DNA of 22,906 nt, from positions 1-22,906 of the forward strand of contig CAZVTJ010000012.1 in NCBI GenBank assembly GCA_964630015.1, given 5' to 3'. Both the position numbers and the translations under genes were made by a program. The stretch is from CAZERT01 sp964630015 (GTDB lineage Bacteria; Patescibacteriota; Microgenomatia; UBA10105; UBA927). Under the pieces are notes generated by a model. The model had not been told where the DNA came from. It ran no database searches and saw nothing but the letters and a program-made list of their open reading frames with translations. Positions 7,178-14,262 of the stretch are shown piece after piece; positions within the stretch are counted from its first letter, which is position 1, and each line of letters starts with the position of its first letter.

Positions 7178-7435
7178 ATGGAAACACAAGATCCTTCCGT
7201 TGTCCGGACAATTCGTACATATACGATGAAGATAGACAGAAATCTCTGTATCGGTGCGGGAACCTGCGTTGCGCTTGCTCCCAAGGCATGGGCGCTGGAT
7301 TCCGAGGCGAAAGCCATCATTTTGGATACTTCTTCGGAAGAATCCGATCAGACGCTTATGGATGCGGCAAAAGGGTGTCCTGTGGCCGCAATTACGATTA
7401 CGGATAGCGCAACAGGTAAACAACTTTTCCCCTAA
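7178..7435 (+). CDS. Small ferredoxin with a three-cysteine motif
   Basis: An 85-residue single-cluster ferredoxin. The cluster motif is C24-I-G-A-G-T-C30 with C67 in AAKGCPVAAITI, so the second of the usual four cysteines is A27. The C-x2-A-x2-C form is familiar from [3Fe-4S] ferredoxins that serve P450s in actinobacteria; a [4Fe-4S] cluster with a non-Cys ligand is also possible. The start at 7178 fits the promoter spacing; M17 at 7226 is an alternative that would leave a 69-residue protein closer to the minimal family. The gene ends 6 nt before korA, so its likely partner is the 2-oxoacid oxidoreductase. No other electron acceptor gene is visible beside it. Confidence 0.85.
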   Translation: METQDPSVVRTIRTYTMKIDRNLCIGAGTCVALAPKAWALDSEAKAIILDTSSEESDQTLMDAAKGCPVAAITITDSATGKQLFP

Positions 7436-7441
7436 AACCTT

Positions 7442-9163
7442 ATGAATGATGTGACGATTCAAATCGGTGGTGAAGCAGGGTTTGGCATAATGTCGGCAGG
7501 TACGATGCTGGCAAAAGCATTTTCGCGTGCAGGATACCACATTCTTGCAACGAACGAATATCCTTCCCTTATCCGCGGAGGGCAGAATACGGTCACTATC
7601 CGGGTTTCGGGAAAAAAGTTTTATTCGTTGACCAAATCCGTGCATATTCTTCTCGCACTCAATAAAGAAGCAATCGAAAAAGGGAAACAATCCCTTGTTG
7701 CTCCGGGGTGTATTGTTTTTGATCCCAAAGATACCGGTGAAGAAAAGCCGGAAGAACCGGCCGGGTGCAGCCTTCTTTCCGTACCGCTTACACAAATCGC
7801 CCAGGAGCTCAAAAAAGACATGATTGTGAGAAATACCATTGCAATCGGTGCCGTGATGGCAATAACCGGCATGGATTTTTCCTTTCTGGAAGGGGTTATT
7901 ACGGACCAGTTTTCCAAAAAAGGGGAAGGGGTTGTTGCGGAAAATATACAGGCAGCCCGTGCAGGATTCGAAGCGGCAAAGAACGGATCAACCGGATCGC
8001 TGGTATTGGACGCCCCGTCGGAAAAGGAAAAAAATTATATCATGAATGCTTCCGAAGCGGTGGGGCTTGGCGCAATCGAATCGGGCATGAAGTTTGCCGC
8101 AATTTACCCCATGACCCCGATTAACGCACTCATTACGTTTTTTGCCGATAACGCGAAAAAATTCGGTATCGTCTACAAACAACCGGAAGATGAAATTGCC
8201 GCCATTAATATGGCACTCGGTGCATCAATTGCCGGAGCCCGCAGCATGGTTGCCTCCTCCGGTGGCGGCTTTGCCCTAATGGTGGAAGGTGTATCGCTTG
8301 CCGGCATTACGGAAACGCCGCTTGTCATCGATTTGGGGATGCGGCCGGGGCCCGCAACCGGAATGCCCACATGGACGGAACAGGCGGAATTGTGGATGGC
8401 AATCCACGCGGGTCACGGTGAATTCAGCCGGATCGTATTGGCCCCCGGTGATGCATCAGAGGCGTACAGTCAGACAATTGAAGCATTTGAACTTGCGGAC
8501 AGATTCCATATACCGGTATTTATCCTGACGGATAAATATCTCAATGAAAGTCAGTGGTGTGTAGGCGAGGGTGATCTTGCCAAACGCAGTCCGTTTTCCC
8601 GGGGAAAGATAGTGTTTGACAGTGTACCTGCCGGGTCGGAATTTAAGCGGTATGATCTTAACACCGATGATGGCGTATCCATCCGGAGCGTACCGGGGGT
8701 AAAAAACGGCCATTTCCTTGCCAATTCCTATGAACACGATGAAGTCGGACTTACGACAGAGGATGCAAAAATGAGAACCGACATGGTCAACAAACGGATG
8801 AAAAAGCATGCGGCAATCCTTACGAGTATGCAGAAACCGACAATCGTAGGCGATGAGCATCCTGATATTACGTTTGTTTCCTGGGGATCGACAAAAGGCG
8901 CAATTCTATCTGCCATGGAACTTCTCCGCACAAAAGGAAAAACCACAAAACTTATCCATTTTCCATGGGTATATCCGTTGTCGAAGGATGTGCTGACTCC
9001 GCTTCTTTCGGGGCATACGCGGCTTATCTGTGTGGAAAATAACGCAACCGGACAATTTGCACAGGTAATCCGCGAGGAAACCGGTGTGACGATTCCTGAA
9101 ACATTGTTGCAATACAACGGGAGACAATGGTATCCGGAAGATATTGTGGAGAAATGCATATAA
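7442..9163 (+). CDS. korA: 2-oxoacid:ferredoxin oxidoreductase, fused gamma-alpha subunit
   Basis: A 573-residue fusion. Residues 1 to about 185 are the gamma domain (IGGEAGFGIMSAGTMLAKAFSRAGYHI, then EYPSLIRGGQNTVTIRVS). From about 200 the alpha or pyrimidine-binding part follows (NASEAVGLGAIESGMKFAAIYPMTPINALITFF, then EDEIAAINMALGASIAGARSMVASSGGGFALM), ending with the transketolase-type C-terminal domain. This two-subunit gamma-alpha plus beta plan is that of 2-oxoglutarate-type enzymes (KorAB/OorAB) and related 2-oxoacid oxidoreductases. The complex oxidatively decarboxylates a 2-oxoacid with CoA and reduces ferredoxin in the cytoplasm. The substrate (2-oxoglutarate, pyruvate or a branched-chain oxoacid) cannot be read from sequence. 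Gene order ferredoxin-korA-korB with 6 nt and overlapping junctions supports one transcript. Confidence 0.92.
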   Translation: MNDVTIQIGGEAGFGIMSAGTMLAKAFSRAGYHILATNEYPSLIRGGQNTVTIRVSGKKFYSLTKSVHILLALNKEAIEKGKQSLVAPGCIVFDPKDTGEEKPEEPAGCSLLSVPLTQIAQELKKDMIVRNTIAIGAVMAITGMDFSFLEGVITDQFSKKGEGVVAENIQAARAGFEAAKNGSTGSLVLDAPSEKEKNYIMNASEAVGLGAIESGMKFAAIYPMTPINALITFFADNAKKFGIVYKQPEDEIAAINMALGASIAGARSMVASSGGGFALMVEGVSLAGITETPLVIDLGMRPGPATGMPTWTEQAELWMAIHAGHGEFSRIVLAPGDASEAYSQTIEAFELADRFHIPVFILTDKYLNESQWCVGEGDLAKRSPFSRGKIVFDSVPAGSEFKRYDLNTDDGVSIRSVPGVKNGHFLANSYEHDEVGLTTEDAKMRTDMVNKRMKKHAAILTSMQKPTIVGDEHPDITFVSWGSTKGAILSAMELLRTKGKTTKLIHFPWVYPLSKDVLTPLLSGHTRLICVENNATGQFAQVIREETGVTIPETLLQYNGRQWYPEDIVEKCI

Positions 9164-10032
9164 CGCCTATGGATCAGTCAATTGCAGTTACACTCGAACA
9201 ACTTACGACTCCGGTGAAGCCGACGTGGTGTCCGGGATGCGGAAATTTCGGCATCTGGATGGCCCTCAAGAACGCGCTCGTCAAACTTGGCATACCACAT
9301 GAAAATATCGTTATTGTGTATGGGGTCGGGTGTCATGCAAACATGCGTGACTGGATGCACGTGTATGGTGTTGAAGGGTTGCACGGACGATCCATACCGG
9401 TTGCCCAGGGAATAAAACTTGCCAATCCGAAATTGACCGTTATTGCGGTTGCGGGTGACGGCGATTGTCTGGGGGAGGGTGGAAACCATTTTATCCACGC
9501 GGCAAAACGCAATCCCGATATTACCGTTATTCTTCATGACAATAATGTCTATGGTTTAACGACCGGTCAGGCATCGCCGACGGCAAAGAAGGGATTTGTT
9601 ACCAAATCGACTCCCGAGGGTGTTGCCGACGAACCGGTCAATCCGATTTCTCTTGCCCTCGTCACGGGCGCATCGTTTATTGCCAGGGGGTTTGCGGGAG
9701 AGATGGCAAACCTGACGGATTTGTTTGTCAGAGCTATAACGCATAAGGGATTTTCCCTTGTTGATGTCCTGCAACCATGCGTCACGTTTGATAAGGTCCA
9801 TACCTATGATTGGTACCGGAAGCGTGTGTATACAATGGAATCCGTTTCCCAGTCGATTTCGGAGGCTTTTTCAAAGGCAATGGAATGGGGAGACAGGATT
9901 CCGACAGGAATATTTTGGTCCCAGGACCGTCCGACAAGCGAAGACCTCGAGACTGCATTGGATGGGAAAAACCTACTCGTTCAGACATCGGGGATACCGG
10001 ACCGTGACGGCGTCCTTGCATCATACAGATGA
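9154..10032 (+). CDS. korB: 2-oxoacid:ferredoxin oxidoreductase, beta subunit
   Basis: A 292-residue TPP-binding subunit. C26 and C29 in WCPGCGNFG and C60 in VGCHANM, with a later Cys in LQPC, are the expected ligands of a [4Fe-4S] cluster. The TPP-Mg motif runs from GDGDCLGEGGNHF to HDNNVYGLTTGQASPT. The family end TFDKVHTYDWYRKRVY is also seen. The start at 9154 overlaps the korA stop by 10 nt; an ATG at 9169 is the main alternative and would still leave all motifs intact. It carries electrons from the TPP site to ferredoxin. It ends with TGA, and the lon promoter begins 3 nt later, so korAB transcription probably runs into lon unless it ends by a means not visible here. Confidence 0.93.
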   Translation: MHITPMDQSIAVTLEQLTTPVKPTWCPGCGNFGIWMALKNALVKLGIPHENIVIVYGVGCHANMRDWMHVYGVEGLHGRSIPVAQGIKLANPKLTVIAVAGDGDCLGEGGNHFIHAAKRNPDITVILHDNNVYGLTTGQASPTAKKGFVTKSTPEGVADEPVNPISLALVTGASFIARGFAGEMANLTDLFVRAITHKGFSLVDVLQPCVTFDKVHTYDWYRKRVYTMESVSQSISEAFSKAMEWGDRIPTGIFWSQDRPTSEDLETALDGKNLLVQTSGIPDRDGVLASYR

Positions 10033-10035
10033 TCG

Positions 10036-10065
10036 TTGACAAACCGATTCTTCTTCATCTATACT
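10036..10065 (+). promoter_or_regulatory. Strong sigma70-type promoter of lon
   Basis: A consensus TTGACA (10036-10041), an 18-bp spacer and TATACT (10060-10065). The predicted start near 10072 lies inside the CIRCE element. The leader of about 40 nt carries the Shine-Dalgarno GGGGGAG at 10097-10103, 8 nt before the ATG. Confidence 0.8.
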
Positions 10066-10092
10066 TTAGCAAACGATTATGTAGAGTGCTAA
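10066..10092. promoter_or_regulatory. CIRCE element (HrcA operator) at lon
   Basis: The right arm GAGTGCTAA (10084-10092) is a perfect CIRCE half-site. The left arm TTAGCAAAC (10066-10074) matches TTAGCACTC at 7 of 9 positions. The spacer is exactly 9 bases (10075-10083), as in the canonical element. It begins on the base after the -10 box and covers the expected transcription start, so bound HrcA would block initiation. CIRCE normally marks groESL, dnaK and hrcA operons, so lon would belong to the HrcA heat-shock regulon in this organism. Confidence 0.85.
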
Positions 10093-10111
10093 CTGTGGGG
10101 GAGCATACGAT

Positions 10112-12550
10112 ATGAGCGATCTGTATATGCCAAACGAACAAATTCTTCCGGTAGTTCCGATTCGGGATGGAATAGTATTTCCCGGCACGGAAATGATCCT
10201 GACGTTCGGACGTGCCCGGTCCGTTGCCGCAATTGAAGCTAGCCAATCTTCCAATAAACGCGTCATTTTGGTCATGCAGAAAAATGCCAATATCAGTGAT
10301 CCGGTTGCATCGGATCTATACACGATCGGAACTGTTGCGGAAGTTGTCCAGCAGATGAAAAATGAAGGCGAGGTAAATGCGCTTGTCCGTGGGTTATATA
10401 AGGTAGACATCAATTCATATGAAGCGGTTGATCCGTTTTTTGTCGCCAGGGTGTCGGAAATCAACGATATTTTGGTTGATGATGACGAAATCAAAGCGCT
10501 GGTTAACCATTTAACCGGACAATTGCGGCAGGCGGTGAAGCTCGGGAAATCCGTCGATTTCCTGACGTTTATGAATATCGTTTCTTCAACGATGCCGCTT
10601 GTTTTGTCCTATCAGCTGGCGGGTATTTTAGATACCAAGCCGTCCGAACGGCAGGAGCTTCTGGAAATGACATCAGTGAAGGAACGATTGGCACGGGAGG
10701 CGCAGTTATTGGCAAAAGAGCTGAAGGTTCTGGAAATCGAGCAGAATATTGCCAGCAAAACACAGGAAAAATTTGATAAGAACATCAAAGAGCAGGTGCT
10801 GCGGGAGCGGATAAAGACGATCGAAAAGGAACTTGGGGAAGACAGCGACAATAAGGATGTGAAGGAACTTGCGGATAAAATCAAAAAAGCGGGAATGCCG
10901 ACTGAAGTCCGGCAGAAGGCAGAAAAGGAGTTATCCCGCCTTGCGCAAATGTCCCCGTACAATCCGGAAACGTCCTATATCCGCACATATCTGGATACGC
11001 TCGTGGAGCTTCCGTGGTCAAAGGCAAGTACGAATGAAGTCAATATCCAGGATGCCCAGAAGATTCTGGATGAAGATCATTTCGGGCTGGAAAAGATCAA
11101 GGAACGGATTCTGGAGTATCTGGCGGTTTTGAAACTCCGGTTGCGCCAGGACGAATCGGACAGCAAATCCAAAGAGATTCCGGAAGATATGAAAGGTAAA
11201 AAGAAGGAAGAGGAAAAACCGGGTTCCAAACGGACGGCATCACCGACAATTCTTTGTTTCGTGGGGCCTCCGGGTGTAGGAAAAACATCGATCGGCCGCT
11301 CCATTGCCCGGTCACTGGGGAGAAAATTCGTCAAGATGTCCCTGGGCGGTATCCGGGATGAAGCGGAAATTCGCGGACATCGGAGAACGTACGTTGGTGC
11401 ATTGCCGGGCCGTATTATTCAGGGGATCAAACAGGCGGGAACGAAAAATCCGGTGTTTATGCTGGATGAAATAGACAAAGTCGGTACGGATTTCCGTGGG
11501 GATCCCTCATCGGCGCTTCTTGAGGCATTGGATCCTGAGCAGAATTTTGCGTTTTCCGACCATTACCTGGAGGTTCCGTTTGACCTTTCCGACGTATTTT
11601 TCATTACTACCTGCAATGTGCTCGATACCATTCCTCCGGCACTGCGGGACCGGCTGGAAGTTATTCATTTTGCAGGATATACGGAAGACGAAAAATTCCA
11701 TATTATCCGCGATTTCCTGTTGGAAAAACAGCGCAAGTTTACCGGTATACCGGACGGCGTGGTAACGGTCACGGATAATGCAATAAAAGACATTATCAGA
11801 CGGTATACCCGCGAAGCGGGGGTCAGGAATCTGGAACGGCAGGCAGCGACACTGCTTCGTAAAATTGCCAGGAAGATTGCCGATTTACCCGATAGTACGT
11901 CGGAAAAATTCCACATAGACGCGCCGGATGTTCCCAAATACCTTGGGCCATACAAATTCAGCGAATCCAATGCGGAAAAGAAAGATGAAATCGGAATGTC
12001 CACGGGAATGGCATGGACCGAGGCTGGTGGGGAGATTTTGTTTATTGAAGTCGCGCTTATGCCCGGTCGGGGGAATATTATCCTTACTGGTCAACTGGGT
12101 GACGTGATGAAGGAATCGGCGCAGGCAGCGTTATCGTACGTACGCAGTAAACATACGGCGTTTGGCTTAAAGGACGGGTTTTTCCAGAAAATGGATGTCC
12201 ATATCCATGTTCCGGAAGGTGCGGTACCCAAAGATGGGCCTTCTGCCGGTGTAGCAATGGCAACGGCACTTGTATCTGCCCTTACGAAAATTCCGGTCAA
12301 ACGCAGCGTTTCGATGACGGGGGAAATTACACTCCGGGGTCGGGTGATGGAAATAGGCGGAGTAAAGGAAAAAGTCATTGCGGCACACCGGGCCGGAATC
12401 AAGACTATCATTCTCCCGAAAAATAACGAAAAGGATCTGGAGGATATACCGCAGACGGTGAAACAGGATCTGGATTTCCGTTTTGTCGAGCATATCGATG
12501 AAGTGCTTCCGATTGCTCTTACCAAACCGGTTACAAACGCGAAGCATTAA
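10112..12550 (+). CDS. lon: ATP-dependent protease Lon
   Basis: An 812-residue LonA protease that degrades misfolded and regulatory proteins in the cytoplasm. It has the N-terminal substrate domain (LPVVPIRDGIVFPGTEM), a coiled-coil helical region to about 340, an AAA+ module with Walker A GPPGVGKT (385-392) and Walker B VFMLDEID, and the protease domain with the Ser-Lys pair S711 (DGPSAGVAM) and K754 (KEKVIAAHRAG). Between the helix LEYLAVLKLRLR and Walker A there is an unusual charged segment (about residues 346-377, rich in Lys, Glu, Asp and Ser) where most Lon proteins have only a few residues. The start is supported by GGGGGAG 8 nt upstream. It is preceded by a strong promoter with a CIRCE operator. 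It converges on the next gene with 8 bp between stops. Confidence 0.97.
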   Translation: MSDLYMPNEQILPVVPIRDGIVFPGTEMILTFGRARSVAAIEASQSSNKRVILVMQKNANISDPVASDLYTIGTVAEVVQQMKNEGEVNALVRGLYKVDINSYEAVDPFFVARVSEINDILVDDDEIKALVNHLTGQLRQAVKLGKSVDFLTFMNIVSSTMPLVLSYQLAGILDTKPSERQELLEMTSVKERLAREAQLLAKELKVLEIEQNIASKTQEKFDKNIKEQVLRERIKTIEKELGEDSDNKDVKELADKIKKAGMPTEVRQKAEKELSRLAQMSPYNPETSYIRTYLDTLVELPWSKASTNEVNIQDAQKILDEDHFGLEKIKERILEYLAVLKLRLRQDESDSKSKEIPEDMKGKKKEEEKPGSKRTASPTILCFVGPPGVGKTSIGRSIARSLGRKFVKMSLGGIRDEAEIRGHRRTYVGALPGRIIQGIKQAGTKNPVFMLDEIDKVGTDFRGDPSSALLEALDPEQNFAFSDHYLEVPFDLSDVFFITTCNVLDTIPPALRDRLEVIHFAGYTEDEKFHIIRDFLLEKQRKFTGIPDGVVTVTDNAIKDIIRRYTREAGVRNLERQAATLLRKIARKIADLPDSTSEKFHIDAPDVPKYLGPYKFSESNAEKKDEIGMSTGMAWTEAGGEILFIEVALMPGRGNIILTGQLGDVMKESAQAALSYVRSKHTAFGLKDGFFQKMDVHIHVPEGAVPKDGPSAGVAMATALVSALTKIPVKRSVSMTGEITLRGRVMEIGGVKEKVIAAHRAGIKTIILPKNNEKDLEDIPQTVKQDLDFRFVEHIDEVLPIALTKPVTNAKH

Positions 12551-12558
12551 AAGACTCG

Positions 12559-13473
12559 TTATTTCAGGAAATCGTAGACGGTTTTTGACAGATCGGCAAT
12601 CCGTGCCGTTGTTTCCCCTTCGTTTTTTACGTTGCTGAACAGAAATGCGGCAAAATACGTGGTTGTTGGTGAAACGACGATCCCAACATCATGGATAACT
12701 CCCACACCGGTTCCGATTTTGTGGTAGACGGTTGTATCGGCCGGAAGTTTTGCCGGGATACGGTCTTCAAAATCCGTGTCCTTCATGGCGGAAAACATAT
12801 CCAGCGTCAATGCGTGATTGGCAACGCGTTCCTCGTACATTTTTTCCATAAGCAAAAAAAGATCCTTGGCGGATATTTTATTGTTGGCCATATCGGTTTG
12901 TGTTAACCCCCATCCGGTAAGTATTGTCTGGAGCATGGACATGCCGATGGTATGGTTTGCCAGAATATAGGCGGCAGTATTGTCGCTTTGTTTCATCATG
13001 AGTGATGCTAAAGTTTTTATTGAATACTGCGTTCCCGGTTTTTGGTACCGGATAGAACCTGTTCCGTAGTCCTGCATATCGTTTTCCTGGATGGAAACGA
13101 TACGGTCAAGGTCGATTGTTCCTTTTTGGACAAGATAATATAACACTGCCAGAATCGGAAGCTTATTGATGGATGCTCCCGTATGGAGCGCAGTTTCATT
13201 GATTCCCAGTGAGATACTGTTTTGCAGGTCATATATGTAGATGGAGTAATTTTGTTCCGTATCGCCGATAGTCTCCATAAGCCGTTTTTTAAGTGTATTC
13301 ATGTCCTTATTTTTTCTGAATAATCTGGTCAGGACGTTGGGTGGTTGGTCATCGGGGAGCGGGGATACTGTTTTTTTTGGGGAAAACCGTAAGGATAATA
13401 AAAAAATAATTCCACACAAGAGAAACAATATTCCAAACAGTAATGGAATCAAACGGAGTCGCTTGCCTGCCAT
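12559..13473 (-). CDS. Membrane-anchored serine hydrolase, class A beta-lactamase-like fold
   Basis: A 304-residue protein with a transmembrane anchor at about 7-29 and a proline-rich linker, followed by a penicillin-recognising domain facing outside. The active-site triad of motifs is present: S101-I-N-K104 (SxxK), S163-D-N (SDN) and K252-I-G-T-G (KTG box). In class A beta-lactamases the deacylating Glu166 sits in the omega loop as ExxLN. The corresponding stretch here (WGLTQTDMANNKISAKDL) has no Glu, so rapid beta-lactam hydrolysis is unlikely. A peptidoglycan role such as a carboxypeptidase or transferase, or a non-resistance hydrolase, is more plausible. The ATG follows an extended -10 box by 6 nt on the minus strand. 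It is not linked to any resistance gene. Confidence 0.85.
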   Translation of the reverse strand: MAGKRLRLIPLLFGILFLLCGIIFLLSLRFSPKKTVSPLPDDQPPNVLTRLFRKNKDMNTLKKRLMETIGDTEQNYSIYIYDLQNSISLGINETALHTGASINKLPILAVLYYLVQKGTIDLDRIVSIQENDMQDYGTGSIRYQKPGTQYSIKTLASLMMKQSDNTAAYILANHTIGMSMLQTILTGWGLTQTDMANNKISAKDLFLLMEKMYEERVANHALTLDMFSAMKDTDFEDRIPAKLPADTTVYHKIGTGVGVIHDVGIVVSPTTTYFAAFLFSNVKNEGETTARIADLSKTVYDFLK

Positions 13474-13479
13474 GAACGG

Positions 13480-13488
13480 ATTGTACCA
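13480..13488 (-). promoter_or_regulatory. Extended -10 promoter of the serine hydrolase gene
   Basis: On the minus strand TGG then TACAAT (13488 to 13480) forms an extended -10 box. The ATG (A at 13473) follows after 6 bases, so a leaderless transcript is predicted. It lies 34 nt beyond the tRNA 3' end, with no clear terminator between. Confidence 0.55.
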
Positions 13489-13522
13489 CGAGGGAAAAAG
13501 GGAGAATTGAAAGCCGTTTTTG

Positions 13523-13596
13523 TAGCGCGTATCGGATTTGAACCGATGATTTGTTGGATGAGAACCAACCGTCCTAGGCCACTAGACGAACGCGCC
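13523..13596 (-). tRNA. tRNA-Glu (anticodon CUC)
   Basis: The minus strand folds into a full cloverleaf of 74 nt. The acceptor stem GGCGCGT pairs with ACGCGCT, leaving a G1-U72 wobble, and the discriminator is A. The D arm GTC...GAC holds the tRNA-Glu-like loop TCTAGTGGCCTAGGAC. The anticodon stem GTTGG/CCAAC encloses the loop TTCTCAT with CTC at 34-36, which reads GAG codons. The variable loop has 5 nt, and the T arm is ATCGG-TTCAAAT-CCGAT. CCA is not encoded, so a CCA-adding enzyme is needed. Its own promoter overlaps that of greA on the other strand. Confidence 0.93.
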
Positions 13597-13622
13597 ATAG
13601 CATATATACGATTAGTTTCAAA

Positions 13623-13651
13623 ATTGTATCAGGTTCGACTTGACATCTCAA
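13623..13651 (-). promoter_or_regulatory. Promoter of tRNA-Glu
   Basis: On the minus strand TTGAGA (13651 to 13646), a 17-bp spacer and TACAAT (13628 to 13623) preceded by TGA give a good extended -10 promoter. The predicted start leaves a short 5' leader of about 20 nt before the mature tRNA, to be cut by RNase P. It overlaps the greA promoter. Confidence 0.65.
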
Positions 13652-13669
13652 TAAAGATTCAGGTACACT
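13640..13669 (+). promoter_or_regulatory. Promoter of greA
   Basis: Consensus TTGACA (13640-13645), an 18-bp spacer and TACACT (13664-13669). The start would be near 13676, giving a leader of about 59 nt that contains a hairpin. The -35 hexamer directly abuts the -35 of the divergent tRNA promoter, so the two cannot easily be occupied at once. Confidence 0.7.
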
Positions 13670-13689
13670 TTTCCCTATTGTCTGAAAGG

Positions 13690-13723
13690 CTCCCGAGCGT
13701 GGTATGCCACCCGGGAGATTTTT
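13690..13723 (+). promoter_or_regulatory. greA leader hairpin followed by a T tract (possible attenuator)
   Basis: CTCCCG (13690-13695) pairs with CGGGAG (13712-13717), and GTGG (13699-13702) with CCAC (13707-13710) around a TATG loop, with a small asymmetric internal loop. ATTTTT follows at 13718-13723, just ahead of the GGAGG ribosome-binding site at 13724-13728. This is the layout of an intrinsic terminator inside the leader. Partial termination would set greA expression; an mRNA-stabilising 5' hairpin is the alternative. Confidence 0.55.
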
Positions 13724-13734
13724 GGAGGATATAT

Positions 13735-14199
13735 ATGGATATAGCAGCAAAACAAATCCTGACCAAAGAAGGATTGGCTGAGCTCACGAAAGAATACGAA
13801 GAGCTGACAGCAGTAAAACGGCCGGAAGCGGTACAACGGCTTGCGGATGCACGCGAACTTGGTGATCTGTCGGAAAACAGCGAATATGCCGCCGCAAAAC
13901 AGGACCTGTCTTTTATTGACGGCCGGATCATCGAATTGGAGGAAATTCTCCATACGGCAAAAGTAATTTCACCGAAAAAGAAAGATTCCGTCGATGTTGG
14001 TTCTAAAGTTACCCTGCATCTGAACGGAAAACAGGAAATGTATACATTGGTTGGTGAATGGGAAGCGGATCCGATGAATAAAAAGATATCCCATTCTTCT
14101 CCGCTCGGGCAGGCATTAATAGGGAAAAAAGTTGGGGAAAAAGTCGAAGTGGAAGCACCGGCGGGGAAAATCATATACAAGATATTGGAAATTTCATAA
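13735..14199 (+). CDS. greA: Transcription elongation factor GreA
   Basis: A 154-residue protein of normal GreA length. The N-terminal coiled coil contains LTKEGLAELTKEYEEL and the tip motif ARELGDLSENSEYAAAKQ, which holds the acidic residues that reach into the RNA polymerase secondary channel and trigger cleavage of backtracked RNA. The C-terminal FKBP-like domain ends with SPLGQALIGKKVGEKVEVEAPAGKIIYKILEI. The start at 13735 has GGAGG 6 nt upstream and matches the family N-terminus. Upstream in-frame ATGs would extend the frame through the antisense of the tRNA gene and were rejected. It is a single-gene unit between its own promoter and a strong terminator. Confidence 0.97.
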   Translation: MDIAAKQILTKEGLAELTKEYEELTAVKRPEAVQRLADARELGDLSENSEYAAAKQDLSFIDGRIIELEEILHTAKVISPKKKDSVDVGSKVTLHLNGKQEMYTLVGEWEADPMNKKISHSSPLGQALIGKKVGEKVEVEAPAGKIIYKILEIS

Positions 14200-14219
14200 A
14201 GAAATACGTATATTAATCA

Positions 14220-14245
14220 AAAATCCCCGCTCTTGCGGGGATTTT
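14220..14245 (+). terminator. Rho-independent terminator after greA
   Basis: A perfect 11-bp stem, AAAATCCCCGC (14220-14230) with GCGGGGATTTT (14235-14245), around a TCTT loop and ending in TTTT. The A-rich left side also makes it work partly in the reverse direction. The extended -10 of lysS begins at its last T. Confidence 0.85.
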
Positions 14246-14253
14246 GGTAGAAT
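14245..14253 (+). promoter_or_regulatory. Extended -10 promoter of lysS
   Basis: TGG followed by TAGAAT (14248-14253). The -35 position would fall inside the terminator stem and shows no match, so activity would depend on the TGN extension. The ATG at 14263 follows 9 bases after the box, giving at most a 2-4 nt leader. Confidence 0.5.
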
Positions 14254-14262
14254 GAAGGGTAT

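Noticed and set aside
13507..13734. Long N-terminal extension of greA
   Set aside because: The extension runs through the antisense strand of tRNA-Glu and both promoters; GGAGG and the family N-terminus support 13735.
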